A DNA stretch of 14,209 bases from Xanthobacteraceae bacterium. GTDB lineage: Bacteria > Pseudomonadota > Alphaproteobacteria > Rhizobiales > Xanthobacteraceae. Below the pieces are notes generated by a model. It had not been told where the DNA came from, searched no databases, and worked only from the letters and a program-made list of their open reading frames with translations. Below are positions 1 through 7,296 of this stretch, in pieces. The translations under genes and the position numbers were made by a program. Numbering within the stretch: the stretch's first letter is position 1; every line of letters starts with the position of its first letter. The stretch lies in contig JASHYD010000902.1 of the NCBI GenBank assembly GCA_030043175.1, positions 1-14,209 on the forward strand. The letters are read 5' to 3'.

Positions 1-434
1 GGAAAGAGGTTTTGCTATCCGTATTTATGAGCCCCGCGCGGAGGCGGCGCGCCCGAAGCGGAGCAACCGCGTGCACTTCGCGAAGGCGGAACAGCCCATG
101 CGGCGCATTTACTTGGTAGCGGTCACCATCCGCGTCGGCAGAAGATCGACAGGGATAGAGATCGGCGGGGTTTTATTGCGGCTTCCACCCGAACCGTTTG
201 CCGATGCCGGACGCGGAGTAAACCATGCGGTCGATTACTGTCGCAGCGGCACGAATTTTCGTAGTTCGGCACGAGACGGTCCGTGGGCGAGTCCGACGTA
301 CAGGTGCGCGTTCGGTCCGGGCGGTGAAACCGTCGATCCCATCGATATTGACTCTCCTCTCCGGTCTTTCGGTCTTCGCAGATCGCATATCGATGCTTGC
401 CGCGGCGCGGTGGTTCCGGCCGCGGTCGAAATCA
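1..434. other. No gene recognised at the left edge
   Basis: Several reading frames stay open here on both strands, but their products are arginine-rich and of low complexity. They look like out-of-frame translations of GC-rich DNA. None resembles a known family and none has a convincing ribosome binding site. The left edge may hold the tail of a neighbouring gene or ordinary intergenic DNA. I see nothing firm before the promoter-like element at 435. Confidence 0.4.
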
Positions 435-460
435 GGAACCGTTTTGCAAGGCAAACTGTT
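435..460 (+). promoter_or_regulatory. Possible EcfG (general stress sigma) promoter before the DUF3147 pair
   Basis: GGAAC at 435-439 is followed after 17 bases by TGTT at 457-460. The alphaproteobacterial general-stress sigma factor EcfG recognises GGAAC-N16/17-CGTT, so the -35 is perfect and the -10 has one mismatch. It lies 36-72 bases before the two possible starts of the first DUF3147 gene, a suitable distance. With such short motifs in GC-rich DNA, chance is a real alternative. Confidence 0.35.
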
Positions 461-531
461 GGAAGTGGTTTGCGGGAACAGGCCGCGTGTGCATCATGCG
501 CCTGACCGCGCTGATCTGCCGGGACACGGCT

Positions 532-870
532 ATGGATTACCTGATCCGATTTTTAGCCGGGGGCATTGTCGTCTCCTTGTTAGCTGTTGTGGGAGACGTG
601 CTGCGCCCCAAAAGCTTCGCGGGCCTGTTCGGGGCGGCGCCTTCGGTCGCCCTTGCCACCCTGACGCTCGCGTTCTGGAAGCATGGCGGCGCTTACGTGT
701 CGATCGAAGGGCGGTCGATGATCCTCGGCGCAATTGCGCTTGGCGTTTACAGTCTTCTCGTCTGCCAGCTGTTGGTGCGCGCGCGTTGGTCGGCGCTGGC
801 AGCGACAGCGGCGGCAACCACCGGATGGCTCGCGGTCGCCATCGGGCTCAAGCGAGTCTTGCTGGGGTAG
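532..870 (+). CDS. DUF3147-type small membrane protein, first of a pair
   Basis: 112 residues, almost entirely hydrophobic, with about four predicted transmembrane helices (roughly residues 4-22, 30-48, 62-82 and 88-108) and few charged residues between them. It resembles the DUF3147 family of small bacterial inner-membrane proteins, which have no established function. The motif order RF-x-x-GG, then D-x-x-x-P, GLF and AP recurs in the protein encoded next to it, so the two look like paralogous halves. I chose ATG 532 because it begins directly with the first helix and has GGGAC about eight bases upstream. ATG 496 in the same frame would add 12 residues and cannot be excluded. The stop lies only three bases before the next start, so the two genes are probably cotranslated. 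A possible EcfG promoter lies just upstream. Confidence 0.75.
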   Translation: MDYLIRFLAGGIVVSLLAVVGDVLRPKSFAGLFGAAPSVALATLTLAFWKHGGAYVSIEGRSMILGAIALGVYSLLVCQLLVRARWSALAATAAATTGWLAVAIGLKRVLLG

Positions 871-873
871 GAC

Positions 874-1371
874 ATGGTTATCCGCGTCAAGCTATCCACC
901 CTCAAACAAGGTCACTGGTACGAGTATGTCGTGCGCTTCGCGCTCGGCGGATTTGCAACGGTAGTGGCAGGCGCCGTGGCGGACATCTGGGGTCCCGCCG
1001 CGGGCGGATTGTTCCTAGCGCTTCCCGCCATCTTCTGCGCGAGCGCCACCCTCATTGAAAAGCACGAGCGCGAGGAAAAAGAGAAAAAGGGCCTGAAAGG
1101 AAAAGAGCGCGGCAAGAACGCCGCGGCGCTCGATGCCGTGGGAGCAGCCCTCGGGAGCGCCGGGCTTGCTGCCTTCGGAGCGGTTATGTGGCTGCTTGTG
1201 ATGGATACCGCCGTGGGCTCGCTGGCCCTTGCGACGGCCATCTGGTTCGCGGTTTCCGTCCTACTGTGGCGGGAAGGCGCAAGCTGCGGGTCTACCGGAC
1301 ATGAGACACACGAGACCGGCTCTGCGGGATTGCCGATAGTTCGCTGGGCCCAGGGCGAAGCGGGTTCGTGA
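874..1371 (+). CDS. DUF3147-type small membrane protein, second of a pair
   Basis: 165 residues. About four hydrophobic helices are visible (roughly residues 18-38, 42-61, 86-109 and 112-132). A strongly charged Glu/Lys-rich loop at about residues 63-82 separates the first and second helix pairs. The first half repeats the pattern of the upstream protein (RF-x-x-GG, AD-x-x-GP, GLF, LPA), which supports a shared DUF3147 fold and perhaps a heteromeric complex (inference). GGGGTAGGA lies immediately before ATG 874 and overlaps the stop of the preceding gene, which suggests translational coupling. After residue 133 the chain becomes hydrophilic and Gly/Ser/Thr/His-rich. This tail is not part of the membrane core and may be lineage-specific or a read-on extension. 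The function is unknown. Confidence 0.75.
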   Translation: MVIRVKLSTLKQGHWYEYVVRFALGGFATVVAGAVADIWGPAAGGLFLALPAIFCASATLIEKHEREEKEKKGLKGKERGKNAAALDAVGAALGSAGLAAFGAVMWLLVMDTAVGSLALATAIWFAVSVLLWREGASCGSTGHETHETGSAGLPIVRWAQGEAGS

Positions 1372-1608
1372 GTTTTAGGCTCCGTCAGTCGGGCTTCATT
1401 GGGGGAATTGTTGCTCACAGTCTGCCGAGGCTATGAGCCAGAGGATGACATCAAGCGAACCGGCAAGGTCCTGAGGGAATTCGAAAAGTGATCGAGCGCA
1501 GACTATCGCTTAATCCATGTGATGGAACGGCCTTCCGCCCCAGGAACGGCGCCGCTGCGGCGGCGTCAAGTTTGCAGCGCGAGATCAATGCTGTGACCTT
1601 GCTCCGCT
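1372..1608. other. Non-coding stretch downstream of the DUF3147 pair
   Basis: No convincing gene. A short + frame ending at about 1490 gives a charged peptide with TTG as its only plausible start. A - frame at 1451-1642 gives a low-complexity product. GGAAC at about 1542 followed after 16 bases by CGTC resembles an EcfG promoter but has no gene downstream on that strand. Confidence 0.4.
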
Positions 1609-1806
1609 TCAACTCCCAAGGGATGAAGACATTTGGGGCCAAGCTATAGGACCCTGTTTGAGAGCGCTCAGCGTGAGTTTTGAGACTCTCGCATTTTTTT
1701 CGAGTAGCGCAGCTTGGCGCTCGTGACCCTCGGCTATCCTGAGCATTATGTGCTCGTTATCGGGGTCTTTTATATGCTCGGCTCGGGCTAGCAGTCTCTT
1801 CGGCAT
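1609..1806 (-). CDS. Small hypothetical protein, helical
   Basis: 65 residues. The N-terminal 40 residues are rich in Ala, Glu, Arg and His and would form amphipathic helices. They carry a phrase of the type RAEHIKDPDNE followed by RIAEGHERQAALLE. This resembles many short rhizobial hypotheticals with an RA-x-x-(10-12)-A-x-x-YE/HER pattern, which have no assigned function. The C-terminal 20 residues look unrelated and may reflect decay or an extended frame. A weak AGGA directly abuts ATG 1806, and a stop sits a few codons upstream in frame, so no longer N-terminus is available. It lies about 170 bases downstream of the hybrid kinase on the same strand. It may be real or a remnant. Confidence 0.4.
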   Translation of the reverse strand: MPKRLLARAEHIKDPDNEHIMLRIAEGHERQAALLEKNARVSKLTLSALKQGPIAWPQMSSSLGS

Positions 1807-1972
1807 TCCTGGATCGCTCTATTCCAATTTTAGCGCACCCCCTGTAAGTGCACACGATATCTCCAAGCACTAGCGCTGCCAACTTTTAAGCAAGAACAAT
1901 CGCGGTGCGGGCAAACCAAGAGTGCGACCAGACGAGGTGGTCGGCCATTTACCCTAACCGCAATCCCCTCTC

Positions 1973-3595
1973 CTACCGATTTCGTCGCGCGGCGGTGGAT
2001 CGTGCATCCACGGTTGAACGCACGGCTGCGGCAAGCTCGGCGGGCCGGAAAGGTTTGTGTACCAATGGCGCGGTGTCGACCGCGCTTCTCAGGGCTTCGG
2101 CATCAGCGAAACCGCTGATGAACAAAATCGGAATGTCTGGGCACCGTTGTCGTGCCGCCCGGGCGGTTTCGGCGCCGTTCATCCCTTCCATCGCATAGTC
2201 GATGATCATCATGTCGGGTTTGAACTCGGCAAGGATCGTCAAGGCCTCTTCGCCTCCAGTCGCTTCGCCCACCACATATCCTAGGTCCGTTAATAACGTG
2301 GTGAGGAACTGTCGCACATGCGCGTCATCATCGACAATGAGAAGTCTCTCTGATTGCCCGGCAGGTAAGGCGGCATGGTCCGCCTGCGAAATCGAGATTG
2401 CCTTCCCCGCGGCGCGCGGCAGACGCAGGGTTACGGTCGTACCTTTCCCGGGTTCACTCTTGATCGTAGCGTCACCGCCGCTTTGTTTGGCAATGCCATA
2501 AACTTGCGAGAGGCCAAGCCCAGTCCCCTTACCGGCAGGTTTTGTGGTGTAAAAAGGATCAAAGGCCCGTTTCGCGACCTCCGCGGGCATGCCGACACCC
2601 GTATCGGTGACTGTGACCGTCACAGCATTCAGGTCGTCGGGCGCAACCGCGGTCCTAATTGTCAATGCGCCGCTACCTGGCATCGCGTCCTTTCCGTTGA
2701 TCGATAGATTGAGGATCGCAAGTTCAAGTTGGTTCGCATCTGCCATGGCGGGCGGAAGCTCGGGATCCAATTCGGTGCTAATTGTAATGTTTGGACCAAG
2801 GGTCTGATTGAGTAAATTGTGCATGCCGGCAATGAGCCCGTTCACATCGACGGGAACAGCTTTGAGCTCCTGGGTGCGGGAAAACGCTAGTAACTGCGAC
2901 GTAAGCTTCGCCCCACGCCGCGTCGCGGCCAGCCCGCCATCGGCCCAGTGTTGGATGCGGGCATCCTCGGTATGCCGGCGAATGAGATCGAAACAGCCGA
3001 GAATAGCCGTGAGCAGGTTGTTGAAATCATGCGCCAAGCCGCCCGTAAGCTGCCCCACCGCCTGCATCTTTTCAGCCTGAACGAGAGCGGCTTCGGCCTT
3101 TCCGCGCTGCGCCATTTCGTTCTTCAGCTTCTCGTTGGCTTCCGCGAGCTCGGCGACGCGATCCTGCACCCGCTGTTCCAATGCCTCATTTACGCTTCGC
3201 AGCTCCTCCTCGGTACTGCGAATACGTAAGAGCGCCTTGATGGCGGCCACCAGCTCAAGCGGTTCTGCGGGCTGAACAAGAAAGGTATCTGCGCCGGAAT
3301 CAAGCGCTAAAATGCGATCCTCTGCGGCGGTGAAGGTTGCCGAGGTCATCAGAACCATGGTGCCCGGCCACTCTTGCTTGATTTGCTTGCAGACCTCGTA
3401 CCCAATTATATCCGGAAGGTGAACATCCAGAAGGATGACCGGCGGCTTATGTCGTTCCACCATAAGCAAGGCCTCGGTGCCGGTGCTCGCCTCTAGAACC
3501 GCAAAACCGGCTTGCTGCAAGTCGCGCGTTTTGACGTAGCGCGGCGCGTCCTGATCGTCGACATTAAGGACGGTAACTTGCATTGCAGTGTTCAT
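1973..3595 (-). CDS. Hybrid histidine kinase: receiver, HisKA, HATPase, receiver
   Basis: 540 residues, soluble, with no membrane segment. Domain order: receiver 1 (about 6-124, acidic D13/D14, phospho-acceptor D57, T84); a coiled-coil linker rich in Glu/Ala/Leu (about 127-178); HisKA with H189 in an AHDFNNLL motif; HATPase (N box around N300, G1 DTGVGM at 331, G2 GKGTGLGL at 356); receiver 2 (about 417-530, D422-D424, phospho-acceptor D466, S494, K514-P). Phosphate can therefore pass from H189 to D466 or D57. There is no separate DNA-binding output. In receiver 1 the usual Lys before Pro is Gln108. ATG 3595 overlaps the stop of the preceding frame as ATGA, so translation is coupled. It is the last gene of the stressosome-like operon and the likely route of output, since no sigma factor is present (inference). 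The family assignment is secure; the signal and partner are unknown. Confidence 0.93.
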   Translation of the reverse strand: MNTAMQVTVLNVDDQDAPRYVKTRDLQQAGFAVLEASTGTEALLMVERHKPPVILLDVHLPDIIGYEVCKQIKQEWPGTMVLMTSATFTAAEDRILALDSGADTFLVQPAEPLELVAAIKALLRIRSTEEELRSVNEALEQRVQDRVAELAEANEKLKNEMAQRGKAEAALVQAEKMQAVGQLTGGLAHDFNNLLTAILGCFDLIRRHTEDARIQHWADGGLAATRRGAKLTSQLLAFSRTQELKAVPVDVNGLIAGMHNLLNQTLGPNITISTELDPELPPAMADANQLELAILNLSINGKDAMPGSGALTIRTAVAPDDLNAVTVTVTDTGVGMPAEVAKRAFDPFYTTKPAGKGTGLGLSQVYGIAKQSGGDATIKSEPGKGTTVTLRLPRAAGKAISISQADHAALPAGQSERLLIVDDDAHVRQFLTTLLTDLGYVVGEATGGEEALTILAEFKPDMMIIDYAMEGMNGAETARAARQRCPDIPILFISGFADAEALRSAVDTAPLVHKPFRPAELAAAVRSTVDARSTAARRNR

Positions 3596-4292
3596 GGGAA
3601 GACCTGTGAGCCGACTGCATCACGCAGGAATAGGGAGACGCTCTCGCGCGAGATCACGTTTTTAAAGATCAGCCGCGTGCCAACTGGCAGCCGCGCTTTC
3701 AATTCAGCATTTACCGCGAGCGACGTCGCAACCACGACAGGAATCATGCTTGTGTGCTGATCAGCGTTAAGCTGCTGCAATACTGTGAAACCGTCGACGT
3801 TCGGCATTTGAAGATCGAGAACAATCACATCGGGATGCTCGTCCTTGGCTAAATGCAATCCGTCGCTGCCATTGCTGGTTTCCGGCACCTCATAGCGCGG
3901 CTCGCTGCTGATAATCTGCCGGAGGATGTATCGGAAAGTGTCGTCATCATCGATGATGAGGACCCGTTTCTTGGACAACTCCGCTGCGGGAGCCGCCGCA
4001 CCTCCAAGCCTGGCCGGAATCGCCAGAGTGAAAACCGAGATTGCAATGCCCTTGCCTCGGTCGCTGATTCGGATCCGAAAGAGCTGCGGCGATTTGATCT
4101 CAACGACGAACTCGACCCGGCCTCCGCCCGCATACAGAAACGCATTGCGGACAATCTCGGATACCGCCGTCGCGATTCGCGTCTGATCCTGTCGTTCGAA
4201 ACCAAGCAGCTCTGCCGCGCGCGCTGGCGGACGGCGACGACGTCGCCTTCGGTTTCGATAGTCGTTGTCACGATAGGCAGCAGCATAGTCAC
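3592..4292 (-). pseudogene. Broken ATPase/receiver remnant of a larger hybrid kinase
   Basis: Two frames must be joined to read this gene. The first starts at GTG 4292 or ATG 4286 and reads as a normal RsbT-like ATPase start (TTTIETEGDVVAVRQRARQ). At about 4205-4225 the sense passes to another frame, which continues AELLGFERQDQTR, the N box EIVRN and the G1 box DRGKGI. The frame change fits a net loss of one base modulo three. At about 4036-4047 the text then jumps from DRGKGI to SVFTLAIPA, the usual last strand of a histidine-kinase ATPase domain, without the ATP lid or G2 box. A receiver follows, with phospho-acceptor D in VIVLDLQMP, T in VVVAT, and KN instead of KP. An uninterrupted 243-codon frame from GTG 4323 exists, but its start is an arginine-rich out-of-frame stretch overlapping the upstream phosphatase gene. 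The receiver could still be made from an internal start such as TTG 3978. The most likely ancestor is a long ATPase-HisKA-HATPase-receiver protein. Confidence 0.7.
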
Positions 4293-4304
4293 GCCAACGA
4301 CCGA

Positions 4305-5297
4305 TCACGCATGCGCCACCCACTTGCCGACCAGGACGGTGGCATCGTCACGTCGGCGGCCGAAATCCCGGTACAGCACGGCTGCGATCAGGGTCGGATG
4401 CGCCGCCACCAAATTCGGATAACGGTCAAGCGTCCAGCTCGTGCTAACTCCATCAGAACACACTATGACGAGGCCGCTCGAGAAAGGGTATTGGAAGGAC
4501 AGGACTTTTCGCACGTTATATCCGGCCGTTCCGGGCATGGACACCATGCGCCGGAGCTCATCTCTGGAGACGAGCACGCCGGCGACGTTGCCTATTCCTC
4601 CGAAGGTAACTTGTTGCGCAAAAGGATCGTAGCGTGCCATCGAAACGGCCGCGCCACGGGTCGATCGCATGCCGCCGTGGATGTAGTCGAGAAGGGTCGA
4701 AACCTGATGGCCACGAAACTGTCGAAACAACCGCACAGCTTCGACCGCCGCTTCGGCGGCACTCGGTCCGTGACCCAGTCCGTCGGCAACAAATAGCGTG
4801 GTTATCGCTCCGTTGTGGTCGACCGTCCAAGCATCACCGCATGTGTCTTCGCCGAATTTTGCAACTGACACCGCGCCGAAAACGGAACGCGACGGTTCAC
4901 GCGCCACCCGGGTTTTACCGGACTCGATCCTGCTGAGGACCGCCGTGCCTACCCCCGGCCAGGAGGCGATGTCAACGAATGTTGACAGACGGATCACAGC
5001 GCCTAGCCCTTTTCCTGCAGTGCCGGCGCTCGAATAGCCGTCCGCGAGACAGGCTTGCACATTTGCCATGCCACGCCCCCTATCAAGGGCGAGAATTTGG
5101 ATGCCATCATCAGGGGCAGGGCCCACGAGTAATTCGCCGCTGCGAGCGTGCTTTACTAAATTGGTGGCTAGCTCGGTCGCCACAAGGGCCGCCCGTCCCG
5201 CGTCCACCTCATTAAAGCCCTGCTGCCTCGCGATGGCCACCACGCCCCGCCGCGCCTCCGCAACTTGACTTTCATCGTCGACGACCACGGAGATCAT
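4305..5297 (-). CDS. RsbX-like phosphatase with N-terminal HATPase domain (SpoIIE/PP2C type)
   Basis: 330 residues in two parts. Residues about 1-125 form an RsbT-like HATPase domain: N box TELATNLVKH at 41-50, G1 box LDRGRGM at 71, and a glycine-rich lid around 94-100. Residues about 138-326 form a SpoIIE/PP2C-type phosphatase. Its metal-binding acidic residues are visible at D155 (GDAW), D172 (VADGLGHG), D282 (CSDGV) and D317/D318 (DDAT). By analogy with RsbX it should dephosphorylate the STAS proteins and reset the switch. The fused ATPase domain may bind nucleotide or compete for a STAS partner (inference). ATG 5297 overlaps the stop of the RsbT-like gene as TGATG, with GGAA a few bases upstream. 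An in-frame TTG at 5309 would add four residues but overlaps further. Both domains look intact. The family call is secure; the substrate is inferred. Confidence 0.88.
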   Translation of the reverse strand: MISVVVDDESQVAEARRGVVAIARQQGFNEVDAGRAALVATELATNLVKHARSGELLVGPAPDDGIQILALDRGRGMANVQACLADGYSSAGTAGKGLGAVIRLSTFVDIASWPGVGTAVLSRIESGKTRVAREPSRSVFGAVSVAKFGEDTCGDAWTVDHNGAITTLFVADGLGHGPSAAEAAVEAVRLFRQFRGHQVSTLLDYIHGGMRSTRGAAVSMARYDPFAQQVTFGGIGNVAGVLVSRDELRRMVSMPGTAGYNVRKVLSFQYPFSSGLVIVCSDGVSTSWTLDRYPNLVAAHPTLIAAVLYRDFGRRRDDATVLVGKWVAHA

Positions 5298-5707
5298 CAC
5301 GATTTCCAACGCACGACGGTCACCTTGGTGCCAATTCCGACCTTTGACTCGATCGAAAATTCGTTTGCCAGCCGTCGCGCTCCGCCAAGCCCGAGGCCGA
5401 GCCCTGATCCCGTTGTGAATCCATCTTTCAGAGCCGCCTGAACGTCCGGAATGCCGGGACCTCGGTCTTCAAAGGCCAGTCGCACACCGCGCCGAGCACC
5501 ATCCTCGATCACTTCCATGCAAACGTCACCCTCTTCAGCATAATCCACTACATTGCGCGCAAGCTCGCTTGCAGCCGTTACAATCTTGGTCTGATCGACA
5601 AGACTCAATCCGGCCGCCACGGCGAGCGTGCGGGTGTGCTGGCGAACCTTCACTACGTCTTCCGACGATCGGATGGCGAGGCGCTCAGTCCTCGTCGTTG
5701 CCGTCAT
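5297..5707 (-). CDS. rsbT: RsbT-like anti-sigma-type serine/threonine switch kinase
   Basis: 136 residues, the normal length for RsbT. It is a single GHKL ATPase domain: N box SELARN at 48-52, G1 box EDRGPGIP at 80-87, and a lid with TGSGLGLGLGGARRL at 99-113. In stressosomes RsbT binds and phosphorylates RsbS and RsbR, is then released, and activates a downstream partner, which in Bacillus is the phosphatase RsbU. No RsbU is seen here, so the partner may be the phosphatase or the kinases encoded downstream (inference). ATG 5707 lies inside the end of the rsbS-like gene (23-base overlap) with GGAG seven bases before it, and the stop overlaps the next start. Such tight overlap implies coupled synthesis in fixed ratio. 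All nucleotide-binding motifs are present, so it should be active. Confidence 0.9.
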   Translation of the reverse strand: MTATTRTERLAIRSSEDVVKVRQHTRTLAVAAGLSLVDQTKIVTAASELARNVVDYAEEGDVCMEVIEDGARRGVRLAFEDRGPGIPDVQAALKDGFTTGSGLGLGLGGARRLANEFSIESKVGIGTKVTVVRWKS

Positions 5708-6074
5708 CGACTTGCTCCACGCCTATCCGGCGCTGGATGAGCTCCATGCCACGGTCGACGTTAAGTGCGGTGCGTACTCCTGATAGCGACAAGCCAAGTT
5801 CAACCAGTGTGATCGCGACAGCCGGGCGCATGCCAACCACGACAGTTTCGGCATCGAGAATGCGTGAAATGGCAGCGATGTTATCGAGCATGCGCCCCAT
5901 GAAGCTATCAACTATCTCCAGCGCCGAGATATCGATCAAAACACCTTTCGCCCCAAGGGTCACGATCTTGCTCGTCAAATCCTCCTCCAGAGCTGTGGCG
6001 AGACGATCGTGCATATCAACCTGAATGGTGACGAGCAGTGCGTTTCCCAGCTTCAGAATTGGGATGCGATCCAT
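5685..6074 (-). CDS. rsbS: RsbS-like STAS-domain antagonist
   Basis: 129 residues, a single STAS domain. The region ISALEIVDSFMGRML (50-63) matches the conserved phosphorylation loop. S57 corresponds to the serine that RsbT phosphorylates in RsbS proteins (known for the family). The segment VVVGMRPAVAITLVELG (78-94) is the second conserved STAS stretch. The C-terminus ends in a short acidic tail (EQVDDGNDED) that I do not recognise from RsbS. RsbS holds the switch kinase in the stressosome core until it is phosphorylated. ATG 6074 lies six bases after the stop of the RsbR-like gene, with AGGGTGA upstream at good spacing. TTG 6080 in the same frame would add two residues and is less likely. 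Confidence 0.9.
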   Translation of the reverse strand: MDRIPILKLGNALLVTIQVDMHDRLATALEEDLTSKIVTLGAKGVLIDISALEIVDSFMGRMLDNIAAISRILDAETVVVGMRPAVAITLVELGLSLSGVRTALNVDRGMELIQRRIGVEQVDDGNDED

Positions 6075-6080
6075 CGTCAA

Positions 6081-6977
6081 TCACCCTTTTTCGGCCGGCG
6101 TCTGCTTCTTCTCGTGGTCCGCCGCCTTTACCCTCACTACGGCACGTCCGGTACGTCGCAAGGCCACGGAGAAAGCATCAGCCAGCGTTGCCTTGCTGAC
6201 GACATTCAGTTCAACGCCAAGATGGACGATGGTTTGTGCGATCTGGGGTCGTATCCCGCTGATGATACAATCCGCGCCCATCAACCGTGCCGCCGCGACC
6301 GTCTTCAAAAGGTGCTGAGCGGTCAGCGTATCGACCGTCGGAACTCCGGTAATATCGATGATGGCAATTGCTGCGCCGTCATCGACGATGCGCTGGAGGA
6401 GATTCTCCATCACGACTTGCGTGCGCTCGCTGTCGAGCGTCCCGATGATCGGGAGAGCCAGGACTCCGTCCCACAGCTTGACAACAGGCGTAGACAGCTC
6501 GGCGATCTCGCGCTGCTGCCGAAGGATGACCTCCTCACGGCTTCTTTGATAAACCTCGCAAGTATAGACCCCGAGTTCGTCAAGAAGCAGGGTGATCGCC
6601 CACATTGTCTGGGCGAGTACCGCGGGCGACAGGCTCTTGTCGCGGTTCATGGCGTTGAACAAAGGCTGCTTCAACGAAAATACGAATATGGCGGTCTCCC
6701 TGGGTGAAAACCCCTGTAAGGCGCGCGAACGGGAGACGTCGCCGAGGAAATCCCGCACGGACGTGTAGGCGGCGTCGGCGACATCACTGCCGCCCCTTGC
6801 CAAAGCATCCCGGAGCAGGCTCATAAAATCGCGACATTGGGTGATCAATTCGGATTCGTTAATCCGCCCAGTCGCGAGCATGCCCGCCTTTTTCAACAGC
6901 TCGACCCATTCAGGCAGGATTTCATGTTCCCTATCGGCGACAAGCCTTGTGACGGTACCCGTTTCAATAGCAGTCAT
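6081..6977 (-). CDS. RsbR-like stressosome protein (RsbRD-type N-terminus plus STAS)
   Basis: 298 residues. The N-terminal 1-150 is all-helical and resembles the RsbRD-type N-terminal domain (EILPEWVELLKKAGM near 19-33, then DFLGDVSRSRALQGFSPRE). A linker helix at about 145-165 leads to a C-terminal STAS domain (about 163-276). The STAS part has the RsbR signature DITGVPTVDTLTAQHLL. T217 in VDT and T249 in RPQIAQT lie at the positions that RsbT phosphorylates in RsbR paralogues. RsbR proteins form the stressosome shell and sense signals through their variable N-terminus, here without a recognisable cofactor site. ATG 6977 has GGAGAA at ideal spacing. It is the first gene of the operon, so the promoter should lie in the 1-kb gap upstream, where I could not identify one. 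It could also be called RsbRD-like. Confidence 0.9.
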   Translation of the reverse strand: MTAIETGTVTRLVADREHEILPEWVELLKKAGMLATGRINESELITQCRDFMSLLRDALARGGSDVADAAYTSVRDFLGDVSRSRALQGFSPRETAIFVFSLKQPLFNAMNRDKSLSPAVLAQTMWAITLLLDELGVYTCEVYQRSREEVILRQQREIAELSTPVVKLWDGVLALPIIGTLDSERTQVVMENLLQRIVDDGAAIAIIDITGVPTVDTLTAQHLLKTVAAARLMGADCIISGIRPQIAQTIVHLGVELNVVSKATLADAFSVALRRTGRAVVRVKAADHEKKQTPAEKG

Positions 6978-7296
6978 TGCGTTCTCCGGCTAAATTGCAG
7001 CCTGTGGCCTGAGCCCGTCCGGTCGGCCCATTCGAGCCGCCTGGATCGCCTGTCTTGGTTCCGCTGATGCTGATGTTGCGCTTTGGTGATGCCGATCAAG
7101 AAGGGATGAACTTCCGTCCGGGAACTCCCTCGACGGTATCTGCAAGTTGCTGCAGGATTGACGGGATGAGGGACGATGTTTGTAGCGGATTTGGTCCTAA
7201 GTAATCAAACGATTATCTGAGTCCACACAAGAGCAGAATTATTGGATTGCCTGCGCCCCTCGCAGGCGCGGCTAAGCCAGCTGCCAGATCAACGGA

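Noticed and set aside
225..1058. 277-codon + strand frame overlapping both DUF3147 genes
   Set aside because: The product is rich in Arg, Gly and His without domain features, while the overlapping frames give clean membrane proteins.
1542..1566. EcfG-like GGAAC-N16-CGTC on the + strand
   Set aside because: No + strand gene follows; probably chance in GC-rich sequence.
1925..1945. Hairpin GACCA...TGGTC downstream of the hybrid kinase as a terminator
   Set aside because: The stem has only five pairs and no T-run follows on the - strand.
3592..4323. Intact 243-residue ATPase/receiver protein starting at GTG 4323
   Set aside because: Its first 35 residues are an Arg-rich stretch that in another frame reads as a normal ATPase N-terminus, and the start lies inside the upstream gene. 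A frameshifted remnant explains it better.
7036..7062. EcfG promoter before the RsbR-like gene on the - strand (GGAAC at 7062-7058)
   Set aside because: No CGTT-like -10 is found 16 or 17 bases downstream.
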